64,000 nucleotides of DNA, taken from NCBI RefSeq assembly GCF_002929555.1, contig NZ_PJJP01000037.1, positions 467-64,466 of the forward strand. Direction: 5' to 3'. This document shows positions 51,744-62,060 of this stretch, in pieces; within the stretch, counting starts at the first letter, position 1; the number at the start of each line of letters is the position of its first letter. The notes under the pieces are model-generated. The model ran no database searches, had not been told where the DNA came from, and saw only the letters and a list, made by a program, of their open reading frames with translations. The position numbers were made by a program, and so were the translations under genes. This DNA is from Cryobacterium sp. N22 (GTDB lineage Bacteria > Actinomycetota > Actinomycetes > Actinomycetales > Microbacteriaceae).

Positions 51744-53492
51744 GTGAACAACGAGACATCCAGCCCATCAAACCGCGTGAGTACGCTCGCCAACTTCATC
51801 TGGTCGATTGCGGACCTCCTGCGCGGTGACTACAAGCAGAGCGAATACGGGAAGGTCATCCTGCCCCTGACTGTCATCCGCCGCCTGGACGCCGTACTCG
51901 AGCCAACGAAGCAGGCAGTCGTAGCGAAGGCAAAGGAGCTTGAAGGCAAGGACCTGCTAGGGTCCCCGTTCCTCAAGAAGGCGGCCGGAGATCTCAGCTT
52001 CTACAACACCTACCCACTGAGCTTCCCCGAACTCACCAATGATCCTGACAATCTCGCCGACAACCTGCGCCAGTACGTCGTTCACTTCTCCGAGGGCGCA
52101 CAAGACATAATTGAACGCTTCGACTTCCTGCCACAGATCCAGCGGATGGAGAAAGCGGGCATTCTCTATCAGGTCGTGGCGAAGTTCGCCGAGGCAAAGC
52201 TCCACCCGGGCTACATCTCACAAATGGACATGGGCTATCTGTTCGAGGAACTGATTCGCCGATTCTCCGAGCAGAGCAACGAAACTGCCGGCGAGCACTA
52301 CACGCCGCGTGAAGTAATCGAACTGATGGTAAATCTGTTACTTCACGAAGATGATGACATCCTCAGCAAGAAGGGCGTGGCCAAGACACTGTTCGACCCG
52401 GCCTGCGGCACTGGTGGCATGCTCAGCGTCGCGCAGAACTACCTCGGCAAGCTCAATCCGGATGCCCATTTGATCACGTTCGGCCAGGAGCTCAACGACG
52501 AAACATTCGCTATGTGCCGCTCCGACCTGCTCATCAAAGCGGGTAAGGGCAACGATGCCGAGAATATCCAGCCCGGCAACTCGTTCAGCGAGGACAAGTT
52601 CGCTGGCCGCCATTTCGATTACATGCTGGCCAACCCCCCGTTCGGAGTTGAATGGAAGAAGGTCGAGAAGGTCGTCAAGGAGGAGGCTGCGCGGGGCGGC
52701 GGTCGTTTCGATGCCGGTACTCCGCGGATCAACGATGGTTCCTTCCTGTTCCTCCAGCACATGATCAACAAGATGAAGCCGGTCGAGGAGGGAGGGAGCC
52801 GAATCGCTATCGTCTTCAACAGTTCGCCTCTGTTTACCGGGGCAGCGGGTAGCGGCGAGAGCGAAATTCGCAGGTGGATTCTCGAGAATGACTGGCTGGA
52901 GGGCATCGTGGCCCTCCCGGACCAGATTTTCTACAACACCGGTATCAGCACTTACATCTGGATTATTTCCAACCGCAAGGACGCCGCGCATACCAATCAG
53001 GTGGTGCTTCTGGATGCACGTAATCAGTTCGAAAAGATGCGGAAATCGCTCGGCGATAAGCGCAAGGAACTCTCTGCGGGCCAGATCGCACTCATCACAC
53101 AGACTTATTCTGACGCCCTAGAGATCGCGGCAAATCCGACTCATGAGCAGTTTGACAAGGTCAGAGTGTTCGCCCCTACGCATTTCGGCTATCACCGAAT
53201 TCAGGTAGAGAGGCCGATTGACGGTTCCAAGCCGAAAAAGCCCGACAAATCGTTAACTGACTTTGAAAATGTTCCGCTATCCCAGGACATTCACGACTTC
53301 TTCGCTCGCAAAGTGCTGCCATATGTGGTGAACGGCTGGATCGACGAGAAGAAGACCAAGGTCGGCTACGAGATTCCGTTCACCCGATACTTCTATAAAT
53401 TCGAGCCTCCGCGTCCCATTGATGACATCAACGCCGAATTGCGGGCCGTCGAAGGAGAGATTCAAGCGTTGCTGAGCAAGGTGACGAGTTGA
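51744..53492 (+). CDS. hsdM: Type I restriction-modification N6-adenine methyltransferase subunit
   Basis: The 582-residue protein has the HsdM N-terminal helical domain (LANFIWSIADLLRGDYKQSE and ILPLTVIRRLDAVLEP). The SAM motif I is TLFDPACGTGGMLSVAQ (residue ~216), and the catalytic NPPF motif is in YMLANPPFGVEWKK (residue ~296). The GTG at 51744 is preferred to the GTG at 51732, which overlaps the ribosome site. It methylates the target adenine with HsdS. The stop overlaps the hsdS start (TTGA). Confidence 0.96.
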   Translation: MNNETSSPSNRVSTLANFIWSIADLLRGDYKQSEYGKVILPLTVIRRLDAVLEPTKQAVVAKAKELEGKDLLGSPFLKKAAGDLSFYNTYPLSFPELTNDPDNLADNLRQYVVHFSEGAQDIIERFDFLPQIQRMEKAGILYQVVAKFAEAKLHPGYISQMDMGYLFEELIRRFSEQSNETAGEHYTPREVIELMVNLLLHEDDDILSKKGVAKTLFDPACGTGGMLSVAQNYLGKLNPDAHLITFGQELNDETFAMCRSDLLIKAGKGNDAENIQPGNSFSEDKFAGRHFDYMLANPPFGVEWKKVEKVVKEEAARGGGRFDAGTPRINDGSFLFLQHMINKMKPVEEGGSRIAIVFNSSPLFTGAAGSGESEIRRWILENDWLEGIVALPDQIFYNTGISTYIWIISNRKDAAHTNQVVLLDARNQFEKMRKSLGDKRKELSAGQIALITQTYSDALEIAANPTHEQFDKVRVFAPTHFGYHRIQVERPIDGSKPKKPDKSLTDFENVPLSQDIHDFFARKVLPYVVNGWIDEKKTKVGYEIPFTRYFYKFEPPRPIDDINAELRAVEGEIQALLSKVTS

Positions 53493-54730
53493 CCGGGAAA
53501 TGGGTCCGAATCGCGAGTGTGGCAACGCTCGTGGGTGAAAAGTCCGACGGGTCCTCTATGCCCCACATTGATCTGGAAGATATGGAGAGTGGGACAGGAC
53601 GGCTACTGGATACTGGCCTGAACTCCGAAGCGCAAACTCAGGCGGTCATTCACCGTGCTGGCGATGTCCTTTTCTCAAAGCTCCGTCCCTACCTCGCGAA
53701 GAGCTACCTCGCGATCGCGCCCGGGAGCGCAACCGGTGAGATTCTCACGATGCGGCCGACCGCGTCCCTCGATTCGCGTTACTTTCTCTACGTGACATTG
53801 AGCGATTTGTGGCTCGATTGGGCGACTTCCACGTCCTATGGCTCCAAGATGCCCCGATCCTCATGGCAGATCATGCGTGAACTGCAAATACCGCTACCCG
53901 AGCTGGACGAACAGCGCCGGATTGCCGATTTCCTTGACAAGCAAACCGCGCTCATCGATCTACTACGACAGAAATCTGAACGGCTCATATCCGTGGGAGA
54001 CGATTGGTTTCGGTCCGTCGTTTGGAGCCAGATTACGGGGACGGAGGAAGTCGATCAGCGGAGCTCCGACCTTCCATGGGCTGACACACTCCCAAGCCAT
54101 TGGGGCACCGTTAAAATCTCGTACGTAGCGCGCCTGGGGACCGGCCATACACCCAGTCGAAGTCGTCCGGAATGGTGGGTCGATGCGACAACCCCGTGGA
54201 TAACCACCGGGGAGGTAGCGCAGTTTCGTCGAGACCAGGTGGAAGCGATCTTTGATACTCGCGAGAATATTAGCGACCTCGGACTGGAGAACAGTTCAGC
54301 CGTGCTGCATCCCAAGGGGACCGTGGTGCTGTGTCGAACTGCCTCAGCTGGATACTCGGCGATCATGGGTGCGGACATGGCGACGAGTCAGGACTTTGTG
54401 ACGTGGACCTGCGGGCCGGAACTTGATCCTGCATTCCTTCTCTGGTGCCTCCGCGCGATGCGACGGGACCTGCTAGGTCGTCTCGCGCAAGGATCGACCC
54501 ACAAGACGATCTATTTCCCGGATGCTCAGTCCCTGAAGATCCCGCTTCCACCACTCGACGAACAACGCCGCATAGTAGACCGCATTCGTGCGGCACGTTC
54601 GCACTCTCTCCTGGCAGAGGACGCGTCAACGCGGATGAACGCGCTCCTGGCTGAGAAACGCCTAGCGTTGATTACGGAGGCCGTGACCGGTCGGCTTGAC
54701 ATGTCAACCGCTCGGACGGCGGCGGCATGA
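53489..54730 (+). CDS. hsdS: Type I restriction-modification specificity subunit
   Basis: The 413-residue protein has two target recognition domains, each followed by the conserved helix segment: IPLPELDEQRRIADFLDKQT at about residue 135 and IPLPPLDEQRRIVDRIRAAR near 350. The second TRD starts LPSHWGTVKISYVARLGTGH. The TTG at 53489 overlaps hsdM. The first TRD is shorter than usual at its start. It sets the DNA sequence recognised by the complex. Confidence 0.94.
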   Translation: MTGKWVRIASVATLVGEKSDGSSMPHIDLEDMESGTGRLLDTGLNSEAQTQAVIHRAGDVLFSKLRPYLAKSYLAIAPGSATGEILTMRPTASLDSRYFLYVTLSDLWLDWATSTSYGSKMPRSSWQIMRELQIPLPELDEQRRIADFLDKQTALIDLLRQKSERLISVGDDWFRSVVWSQITGTEEVDQRSSDLPWADTLPSHWGTVKISYVARLGTGHTPSRSRPEWWVDATTPWITTGEVAQFRRDQVEAIFDTRENISDLGLENSSAVLHPKGTVVLCRTASAGYSAIMGADMATSQDFVTWTCGPELDPAFLLWCLRAMRRDLLGRLAQGSTHKTIYFPDAQSLKIPLPPLDEQRRIVDRIRAARSHSLLAEDASTRMNALLAEKRLALITEAVTGRLDMSTARTAAA

Positions 54731-54827
54731 CGCGCCCCAAGATTCTTGCACGATGTCAAGGTATGGCCACGCGGAGAGTCACGCCCGTGGGAGGATCAAG
54801 CCAGATCTGGCTGCAAGAGGGGGCGTA

Positions 54828-57800
54828 ATGGCGATACACCAGGAGGTTGCTTTTGAATCGGCAATCGAGATGGAAATGCTGGCTGCGGGATGGGTGAAGG
54901 GGAGCCCAGCCGACTATGACCGAGCGCTCGGCCTCGACACCGTGCGGCTGCTCGAATTCCTCCAGACGACGCAGCCGAATGAATGGCAGCTTCTCAGCAA
55001 GACCTACGGGGCGACGGCGCCCCAAAAGGTCGTTGCTCGAATTGCGAAAGAGATTGACGCACGCGGAACCCTTGATGTTCTGAGAAATGGTGTGAAAGAT
55101 CGCGGCGTGAGTATCCGCCTCGCCTTTTTTGAACCAGCGAACAACATCAATCAAACCCTAGTTGCTCGATTCAATGCGAACGTGCTCAGCGTCACACGGC
55201 AGGTCGCGTACGAGCTCCATGGTGGTAAAGAGCTCGACCTAGTCCTGTTTGTGAACGGGTTGGCCACTGCGACAGTAGAGCTAAAGAACCCGCTCAGTGG
55301 GCAGAATGTTGAGCACGCGAAGAAGCAGTACCGGATGGATCGTGAACCCAAAGAGCTATTGTTCGCCAAGCGGGCGCTCGTTCACTTCGCCGTCGATCCG
55401 TACCTGGTGTTCATCACCACGCGACTGGTCGGCCCGAAGACGCGGTTCTTGCCGCTGAATCTTGGCACACACGGGCCTGGCGTCGACGGCGGAAAGGGCA
55501 ACCCCGATAACCCGAACGGCTATGACACGGACTACCTCTGGAAGCACATGTGGGCCAAAGACTCTTGGCTGGACTTGCTGCAGCGGTTCATCCACGTTGA
55601 GGGCCCGAGGGGCAAGCAGACCACGATCTTCCCGCGCTTTCACCAATGGCACGCAGCGCGCGCCATCGCCGCCGACGTCGCATCACACGGTGCAGGCATC
55701 AACTACCTGGTGCAGCACTCGGCCGGTTCCGGAAAATCGAACACTATCGCCTGGTTGGCCCATCGTTTGTCCAAGCAGCACACGCTGGCGAATGCTGACG
55801 AACTATTCGGAGACGCAAAAGACTTAGGCGCAAGTAAGAAAATTTTCGACAAGGTAATCGTAATCACTGACAGAGTGGTGCTGGACAAGCAGCTGCAGGA
55901 CACGATCTTTCAGTTTGAGCACATACCTGGCGTAGTGCAGAAGATAGACAAGGATTCGCAGCAACTCGCCAACGCGATCACTGGGTCGACCGCGCAGGTA
56001 ATTATTACGACCTTGCAGAAGTTCCCGTTTGTCGTAGAGAAGATCGGGCCGCTCGACGGGCGACGCTATGCCGTGATCATCGACGAGGCGCACTCGTCGG
56101 CCTCCGGTGAGGGGCAAACCAAGCTGAAGCAAGTCTTGTCGATCGGCGGATCGGCAGAGGATGCAATGGCAGCCGCCGAGCAGATCGATCAGGAGGGCGA
56201 AGCAAAAGCGGATACCGTTGGAGACCTCATGCTGTCGGCCGCCGCGCGCGGTCGTCATGGCAACATTTCGTTCTTCGCGTTCACCGCGACCCCTAAGGCG
56301 AAGACGCTGGACCTTTTCGGTACACCCGGAGTCGGAGACGATGACGAGACGGTCAATTCACCGTTCCACGTCTATTCAATGCGGCAGGCGATCGAAGAAG
56401 AGTTCATTCTCGACGTGCTCGCTAACTATGTGACGTATTCCACCTTTTATCGGCTCAACAAGGACGCGTCTAAGACCGACGACGTCGAAAAGCGCAAGGC
56501 GGCCACTGAACTCGCCAAGTACGCGTCGCTTCATCCAACCAACATGGCACAGCGGGCAGAGATTATCGTTGAGCATTTCGCCGCGCACATTCAGCACCGC
56601 ATCGGGGGCCGGGCCAAAGCGATGGTGGTAATGCGCTCGCGTCTCCACGCCCTGCGCATGCATCAGGCGATCGAGCTGTACATCAAATCGAGCGGGCACC
56701 CACTAAGAACTCTGGTCGCTTTCAGCGGCACGTTGCAGGAAGGCGCAATCACCTACTCCGAGTCCATGATCAACGGCTTCGCCGAGAGTCGTTTGCCCGA
56801 CGCATTCAAGTACACAACCGCAGATGACGTTGCGTTCCCGCCGAATCAGGCCGAGTACTCGTTGCTGGTCGTTGCCGACAAATATCAGACCGGTTTCGAT
56901 CAGCCGTTGCTCACTGCCATGTACGTTGACAAGAAGCTCGCCGGCGTGGCCGCGGTTCAGACCCTCTCGAGGCTGAACCGAACTCACTCGCAGAAATCAC
57001 AAGACGACCTCTTCGTGCTCGACTTCGCCAATGATGCGGAGGACATCCAAGATGCTTTCAAACCGTACTTCGCAGTGACGCTTGGCGAACCCGCTGACCC
57101 TAACCACCTGTACGCGCTCCAGACCCAGCTCAGCAGCTATCAGATTCTGGTCGAAGCAGAGATGGACGCGTTTGCTGTCAAGCTTCTGGCCGTGAAGTCA
57201 GAGAGCAAGCCAGGCGCCGAACAGGCCTTGCTGTATCCGCTGCTATCGCCAGCACGAGGTCGGTTTGCGTCGCTGCTAGCGGCGGATACCGCTCAGGCTG
57301 ATGCATTCGTGAAGGTGCTGGGACAGTATGGACGCCAGTACGCGTTCCTAGCGCAGGTGATGGCGTACGTGGATCTTGACCTCGAACGCCTGTACCTGTT
57401 CGCCAAGTTCCTGCTGCGCGTCATCGCAGCGCTCAAGGCCGGCCAGCTGCCGTCGCCGATTGACATTGGCGACGTGTCGATGACGCACCTTCGGATTGCG
57501 CACTCCGGAGACCATGACCTTTCCCTCGGGGATGAGACTGGGTCAGGTCTTGTTTCGTCAAACGCTGGCGATGGAACCGGGCCGGACCAGGAACCGCCCC
57601 ACGACGTGTGGGATGTGGTCATCGCCGAGTTCAATGAGCACTTCGGCACTGAGTGGACCGCGAACGATTTGATCCGCGCGCTCGTTGAGCAGGAAATGCA
57701 AGTCGACAATGTCCGCGAGCTTGCGCTGAACAACACAAGGGAGAACTTCGAACTGGCGTATGGCGATCGAGGGCCCTCGCTCGCCATTGATAAGCACAGT

Positions 57801-57920
57801 GACAACGAGCAGTTCATTGGGGGCATTTTCAAGAGCACGGACACAAAGAACGCGTTCTCGCGGATCTTCGCTCGGGGGTTGTACCGTGCCATTCGCGAGG
57901 AATTGGACGTGGCGAACTAA
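54828..57920 (+). CDS. hsdR: Type I restriction-modification endonuclease/translocase subunit
   Basis: The ATG at 54828 with AGAGGGGG upstream gives 1030 residues. The N-terminal nuclease has LDLVLFVNGLATATVELKNP with the PD-ExK-type D...ELK near residue 149. The SF2 motor follows, with QHSAGSGKSNTIAWLA (residue ~297), VIIDEAHSSASGEG (DEAH, ~417) and FTATPKAKTLDLFG (motif III). QTGFDQPLL and SRLNRTH are motifs V and VI. It translocates and cuts unmodified DNA. An in-frame extension upstream to 54696 overlaps hsdS and is not used. Confidence 0.96.
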   Translation: MAIHQEVAFESAIEMEMLAAGWVKGSPADYDRALGLDTVRLLEFLQTTQPNEWQLLSKTYGATAPQKVVARIAKEIDARGTLDVLRNGVKDRGVSIRLAFFEPANNINQTLVARFNANVLSVTRQVAYELHGGKELDLVLFVNGLATATVELKNPLSGQNVEHAKKQYRMDREPKELLFAKRALVHFAVDPYLVFITTRLVGPKTRFLPLNLGTHGPGVDGGKGNPDNPNGYDTDYLWKHMWAKDSWLDLLQRFIHVEGPRGKQTTIFPRFHQWHAARAIAADVASHGAGINYLVQHSAGSGKSNTIAWLAHRLSKQHTLANADELFGDAKDLGASKKIFDKVIVITDRVVLDKQLQDTIFQFEHIPGVVQKIDKDSQQLANAITGSTAQVIITTLQKFPFVVEKIGPLDGRRYAVIIDEAHSSASGEGQTKLKQVLSIGGSAEDAMAAAEQIDQEGEAKADTVGDLMLSAAARGRHGNISFFAFTATPKAKTLDLFGTPGVGDDDETVNSPFHVYSMRQAIEEEFILDVLANYVTYSTFYRLNKDASKTDDVEKRKAATELAKYASLHPTNMAQRAEIIVEHFAAHIQHRIGGRAKAMVVMRSRLHALRMHQAIELYIKSSGHPLRTLVAFSGTLQEGAITYSESMINGFAESRLPDAFKYTTADDVAFPPNQAEYSLLVVADKYQTGFDQPLLTAMYVDKKLAGVAAVQTLSRLNRTHSQKSQDDLFVLDFANDAEDIQDAFKPYFAVTLGEPADPNHLYALQTQLSSYQILVEAEMDAFAVKLLAVKSESKPGAEQALLYPLLSPARGRFASLLAADTAQADAFVKVLGQYGRQYAFLAQVMAYVDLDLERLYLFAKFLLRVIAALKAGQLPSPIDIGDVSMTHLRIAHSGDHDLSLGDETGSGLVSSNAGDGTGPDQEPPHDVWDVVIAEFNEHFGTEWTANDLIRALVEQEMQVDNVRELALNNTRENFELAYGDRGPSLAIDKHSDNEQFIGGIFKSTDTKNAFSRIFARGLYRAIREELDVAN

Positions 57921-58040
57921 GGGAGGCACGACCGGCTATCCACCCTCGCAGCTGCCGGTTTTGTATACACGGGGATGTTGCTAGTCCAAGCTCAGCTGGC
58001 GCGCACCTGAGTCGAGGTTCATCTCGCTGTCGAAGGCTCA

Positions 58041-58073
58041 GCTACTTCGCCGCCAGCGTCGGGGCGAAGTAGC
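58041..58073. other. Possible oriT hairpin upstream of the relaxase gene
   Basis: GCTACTTCGCC (58041-58051) and GGCGAAGTAGC (58063-58073) form a perfect 11-bp inverted repeat with an 11-base loop. No T-run follows, and the rest of 57921-58319 holds no gene. MobF relaxases usually cut next to such a repeat near their own gene. A terminator of hsdR is the alternative. Confidence 0.5.
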
Positions 58074-58319
58074 CCGGATTGGGACGTGGCCTTCCCGAGA
58101 TTTTGTTTCCGTCCGGCCAGCTCGTCCAGAGCCGGACGAGCTCAGCATCAATCGAGCGTTGACCGACCGCGGTCTCGACGTGCCGACAGCCTGACCCTGC
58201 CACAGGATCCGCCAAAGAAACGGCGTCCCTATCCACTGCCTCTCAACCCACATTCGAAATGCCACGCCTCTTGCAGATCGAGGCGGCACACCTCCTAGGT
58301 GACAACGGAGGAGGCCGCG

Positions 58320-61300
58320 GTGACGGTGTCGATGCGGGTGATGAGCGCCGGCGACGGCTACAAGTACCTGCTGCGCACCGTCGCTGCCGGCGACGGGCAG
58401 CGGTCACTCTCCACACCCTTGACCCGCTACTACAGTGCCAAGGGAACACCGGCGGGTCGATGGATAGGAAGCGGGCTTCCGGGCCTCAGCTCGGGCCGCA
58501 TCCTTGAAGGCGCCGAGGTTACGGAGGCCCAGCTGCAGAAACTGATCGGACTGGGTCGAGACCCGGTCGACGGGGCACCCCTCGGTCGCGCCTATCCCGA
58601 ATATCAGACGGCAGCTGATCCGGCGCCCGGCAACGCTCAGGAGACAGTTGCCCGGCGGCGTGCGGTCGCCGGGTATGACTTCACGTTCTCGATTCCAAAG
58701 TCGGCGAGCGTCCTCTGGGGCGTGTCAGACGCAGCAACACAATCGCGAATCATGCAGGCGCATCATGCAGCGGTCTCCGACGTCGTGGCGTACATGGAGC
58801 GCGAGGTCGCGGCGACGCGGACAGGAACCACCGCATACGACGGAGCCGTCTCACAAGTCGATGTCACGGGCGTCATCGCCACGGCTTTCGACCACTTCGA
58901 CAGCAGAGCCGGCGACCCGCACCTGCACACGCACGTGGTGATCAGCAACAAGGTGCAAACCGTGCTCGACGGCAAATGGCGCTCACTCGACGGACGACCG
59001 ATGCACGCCGCCGTCGTCGCACTCTCCGAACTACACGAGTCCTTGTTCGCGGACGCCTTGACGCGATCACTTGGCGTGCGGTGGGAGATGCGACAGCGGG
59101 GGAGAGATCGCCACCCCGCCCTATCGATCAGTTCAGTGCCTGAGGCACTCGTGACAGAGTTCTCGTCGCGGTCGCATCACATCGATATCGCGACCGACGC
59201 ACTCATCGACGCCTACCATGCCAGGCACGGACGCCGACCCGGCCCAGTGACCATTACGAAACTCCGCGCGCAGGCGACGCTCTCCACGAGGCCCGCGAAG
59301 GAAGTGCACTCGCTTGCCGACCTCACCTCGGCCTGGCGCACCAGAGCGGAGCGAGTGCTCGGCGAGGACGCGACGAAGTGGGCGTCCACAGCAGCCGCGA
59401 CCACTCCGGCACCTACGCTGCGTGCCGAGGACGTGCCGCGGGAGGCGATCGACGAGATCGGATCGAGCGTTATGACGGCGGTGAGCGAGAAACGTGCGAC
59501 CTGGCGGCATTGGAATCTCGCCGCCGAGGCAGCACGCCAGCTGGCGCAGCAACGATTCGCCTCGGCATCTGATCGCGAAGCGGTCATTGGCCTCGTCGTG
59601 GATGCCGCCGAGCGGGCCTCATTGCGGATCACTCCACCCGAACTCGCGCCGGGGCCTGCGTCGTTTGTGCGAGCGGACGGCACGTCCGTCTTCAGACCGA
59701 AACACGCCACCCTCTTCACCTCTACGGAACTGCTCGACGCGGAATCTCGGCTACTGAAGCGCGCAGCGGACACGACCGGCCCCCGAGTCGACCCGGCCAT
59801 GCTTCGTGCAACGTCACTCGCACTGCTACCGAATGGCGTCGTGCTCGCTGAAGACCAGCTCGCCGCGCTCAGCGCGATCGCCGGCTCAGGGCGCGCCGTC
59901 GATGTCCTGGTGGGTCCGGCCGGTGCAGGCAAGACGACCGCGATGAGCGCGCTTCGGCACGCGTGGGAGGCAGCGCACCACACGGGCTCGGTGGTGGGGC
60001 TCGCTCCGTCGGCCGCTGCCGCTCAAGTATTGGCAGAAGATCTCGGCATCCCAACCGAGAACCTGGCGAAGTGGTGGCAGAACCATCTCGACCACGGAGA
60101 GACCTTCCACGCCGGCCAACTCGTCATCGTCGACGAAGCTTCCCTGGCAGGTACCCTGTCACTGGATCGGATCACCGCGCTTGCCGCGAGTGCCGGGGCG
60201 AAGGTCCTGCTGGTTGGCGATTACGCGCAGCTCCACTCCGTGGACGCCGGCGGCGCATTCTCAATGCTGGTTCACAGCCGGGCGGATGCCCCAGAGCTCG
60301 TCGACGTGCACCGCTTCACACACGAGTGGGAGAAGACAGCCTCCCTCGGACTGCGTCAGGGCGACCCCGCCTCGCTCGACCACTACATCGCGCACGCAAG
60401 AGTGATCGGCGGTGACACCGAGTCGATGACGGAGGCCGCCTACGCAGCCTGGCGCGCGGACACCCGAGCCGGCAGGGCGGCCGTCCTGATCAGCGACTCG
60501 AACGAGGCGGTCGCCGCGATGAACGCACGTGCCCGCACAGAACTCATCCTCGCGCGTCGCATCGACGCGGTCCAAGAAGTCTCCCTCCACGACGGAAACC
60601 GTGCAGCCGTCGGTGACACGGTGATCACCCGCCGAAACGACCGGCAGATGCGCACCTCCCGAAGCTGGGTGCGCAATGGCGACCGGTGGACCGTGACCGG
60701 GGTGCGCCAGAACGGCTCGGTCGATCTCCGCCGGCACGGCCGCCGGTGGGGGAGCGCGGTGCGGCTTCCCGCAGACTATGTCAAGCACCACCTCGAACTC
60801 GGCTACGCCGTCACCTCGCACCGCGCGCAGGGCATCACGACCGACACCGCACACGTTGTTGTGACCGCTGGCATGACGCGCGAGAACCTCTACGTGGCAA
60901 TGACGCGAGGCCGTGATGCCAACACTGCGTTCGTCGCCGTCGACCGACCCGATGTGGCTCATGTGGGGCCGCGATCGGGTGACGACAACGATGCGACGGC
61001 TCACAGTGTCCTTTGCGGCGTTCTGAAGCACGTCGGCGCCGAACCGTCCGCGCACGAGACGCTCGTGGAGCAGCAGGATGTCTGGGGTTCTGTGGCGCAA
61101 CTTGCGGCTGAGTATGAGACCATCGCTGCGGCCGCGCAGCACGATAGATGGGCGGCATTGGTGTTCGGTAGTGGGCTCTTGCCCGGGCGGGCCGCCGAGG
61201 TCATCAAGTCACCTGCATTCGGGGCCCTGAGTGCGGGCCTTCGGCGAGCCGAAGCCCACCACATCGACGTCGGGAGGCTGCTTGATCGAGCAGCCGGAGC

Positions 61301-61814
61301 ACGCGGGTTCGAGGATGCCGAGGACGTGGCGGCCGTTCTGTGCTCCCGGGTAACGTCGGCGGTCGCGCGTGACGCCCGCGCAGGTAAAGCGCGCAGGACA
61401 CCGCGGCTTATCGTGGGGCTTATTCCGGAGGCGATCGGACCGATGGCTGCGGAGATGCGCCAGGCCCTCGATGAGCGCCGCGATCTGATCGAATCACGAG
61501 CGAACGCCGTCCTCGACGAAGCATTGCGCGGAGGCGCTGGGTGGGTTCAGGCACTCGGGGTCTCGCCACGAAGGCGCGAGGCACCAGCCTGGAGGCTGCA
61601 GGCGCGTATGGTGGCGGCATACCGAGACCGCTACGCAGTAGTCGGCACGAGCCCCCTTGGTGCCACACCGGAGACAGAGACTCAACGTCGCGATGCCGCT
61701 CAAGCTCGTAGCGCAGTAGAGTCCGCCAAGCGGATCGTGGAGCAAGAGGACGCTTTTGCGACATGGCGTCAGGGTCGCACGGCACGCCCAACACCTGTGC
61801 GCGTCCGCATGTAG
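58320..61814 (+). CDS. MobF family (TrwC/TraI-like) relaxase-helicase
   Basis: The GTG at 58320 follows GGAGGAGG by 5 bases and gives 1164 residues; the frame is open to 58299. The relaxase domain has AGYDFTFSIPKSASVLWGVS and the three-His motif in DPHLHTHVVISNKVQT (residue ~200). The catalytic Tyr is probably Tyr near residue 10-40 (YKYLLRT or RYYSAKG). The helicase part has LVGPAGAGKTTAMSALRH (~531), LVIVDEASLAGTLSLDR and TSHRAQGITTDTAHVVV, as in TraI-type SF1 helicases. It nicks and unwinds the ICE for transfer. Confidence 0.95.
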   Translation: MTVSMRVMSAGDGYKYLLRTVAAGDGQRSLSTPLTRYYSAKGTPAGRWIGSGLPGLSSGRILEGAEVTEAQLQKLIGLGRDPVDGAPLGRAYPEYQTAADPAPGNAQETVARRRAVAGYDFTFSIPKSASVLWGVSDAATQSRIMQAHHAAVSDVVAYMEREVAATRTGTTAYDGAVSQVDVTGVIATAFDHFDSRAGDPHLHTHVVISNKVQTVLDGKWRSLDGRPMHAAVVALSELHESLFADALTRSLGVRWEMRQRGRDRHPALSISSVPEALVTEFSSRSHHIDIATDALIDAYHARHGRRPGPVTITKLRAQATLSTRPAKEVHSLADLTSAWRTRAERVLGEDATKWASTAAATTPAPTLRAEDVPREAIDEIGSSVMTAVSEKRATWRHWNLAAEAARQLAQQRFASASDREAVIGLVVDAAERASLRITPPELAPGPASFVRADGTSVFRPKHATLFTSTELLDAESRLLKRAADTTGPRVDPAMLRATSLALLPNGVVLAEDQLAALSAIAGSGRAVDVLVGPAGAGKTTAMSALRHAWEAAHHTGSVVGLAPSAAAAQVLAEDLGIPTENLAKWWQNHLDHGETFHAGQLVIVDEASLAGTLSLDRITALAASAGAKVLLVGDYAQLHSVDAGGAFSMLVHSRADAPELVDVHRFTHEWEKTASLGLRQGDPASLDHYIAHARVIGGDTESMTEAAYAAWRADTRAGRAAVLISDSNEAVAAMNARARTELILARRIDAVQEVSLHDGNRAAVGDTVITRRNDRQMRTSRSWVRNGDRWTVTGVRQNGSVDLRRHGRRWGSAVRLPADYVKHHLELGYAVTSHRAQGITTDTAHVVVTAGMTRENLYVAMTRGRDANTAFVAVDRPDVAHVGPRSGDDNDATAHSVLCGVLKHVGAEPSAHETLVEQQDVWGSVAQLAAEYETIAAAAQHDRWAALVFGSGLLPGRAAEVIKSPAFGALSAGLRRAEAHHIDVGRLLDRAAGARGFEDAEDVAAVLCSRVTSAVARDARAGKARRTPRLIVGLIPEAIGPMAAEMRQALDERRDLIESRANAVLDEALRGGAGWVQALGVSPRRREAPAWRLQARMVAAYRDRYAVVGTSPLGATPETETQRRDAAQARSAVESAKRIVEQEDAFATWRQGRTARPTPVRVRM

Positions 61815-61867
61815 CACTCAGCGTTCATAACAGGAACTGAAGGGCGTCATGGCGTCACCGGTAGGAT

Positions 61868-62056
61868 TTGAACCCGCCGAACGACCCCGCAACGATGCCG
61901 GCGCGGAAGGGTCCTGGGCATATCGCTATATGGTGGCGCGAATGGATGATCTGGATGCCCCAAATCTTCCCCACATGCCTTAATGTGATGCATCCGACCC
62001 ACCGATTCGGTGCGGTCGTCTGGCGATGTCCTGAGTGCGGGATGGTGAGGCTCTGA
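61868..62056 (+). CDS. Possible small zinc-finger-like protein
   Basis: The 62-residue frame ends FGAVVWRCPECGMVRL. It has one CxxC pair and CLNVMHPTH earlier. A near copy of the last block, VWRCPECGMVQL, occurs at 62715-62756. No good ribosome site is visible at 61868, and a start at ATG 61945 is possible. It may be a remnant of a small zinc-ribbon gene. Confidence 0.35.
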   Translation: MNPPNDPATMPARKGPGHIAIWWREWMIWMPQIFPTCLNVMHPTHRFGAVVWRCPECGMVRL

Positions 62057-62060
62057 GTGA

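Noticed and set aside
61850..61885. GGATTTGAACC sequence as attR or a tRNA remnant
   Set aside because: It matches the T-loop complement only over about 12 bases, lies in inverted orientation to tRNA-Pro at 26059 and forms no cloverleaf.
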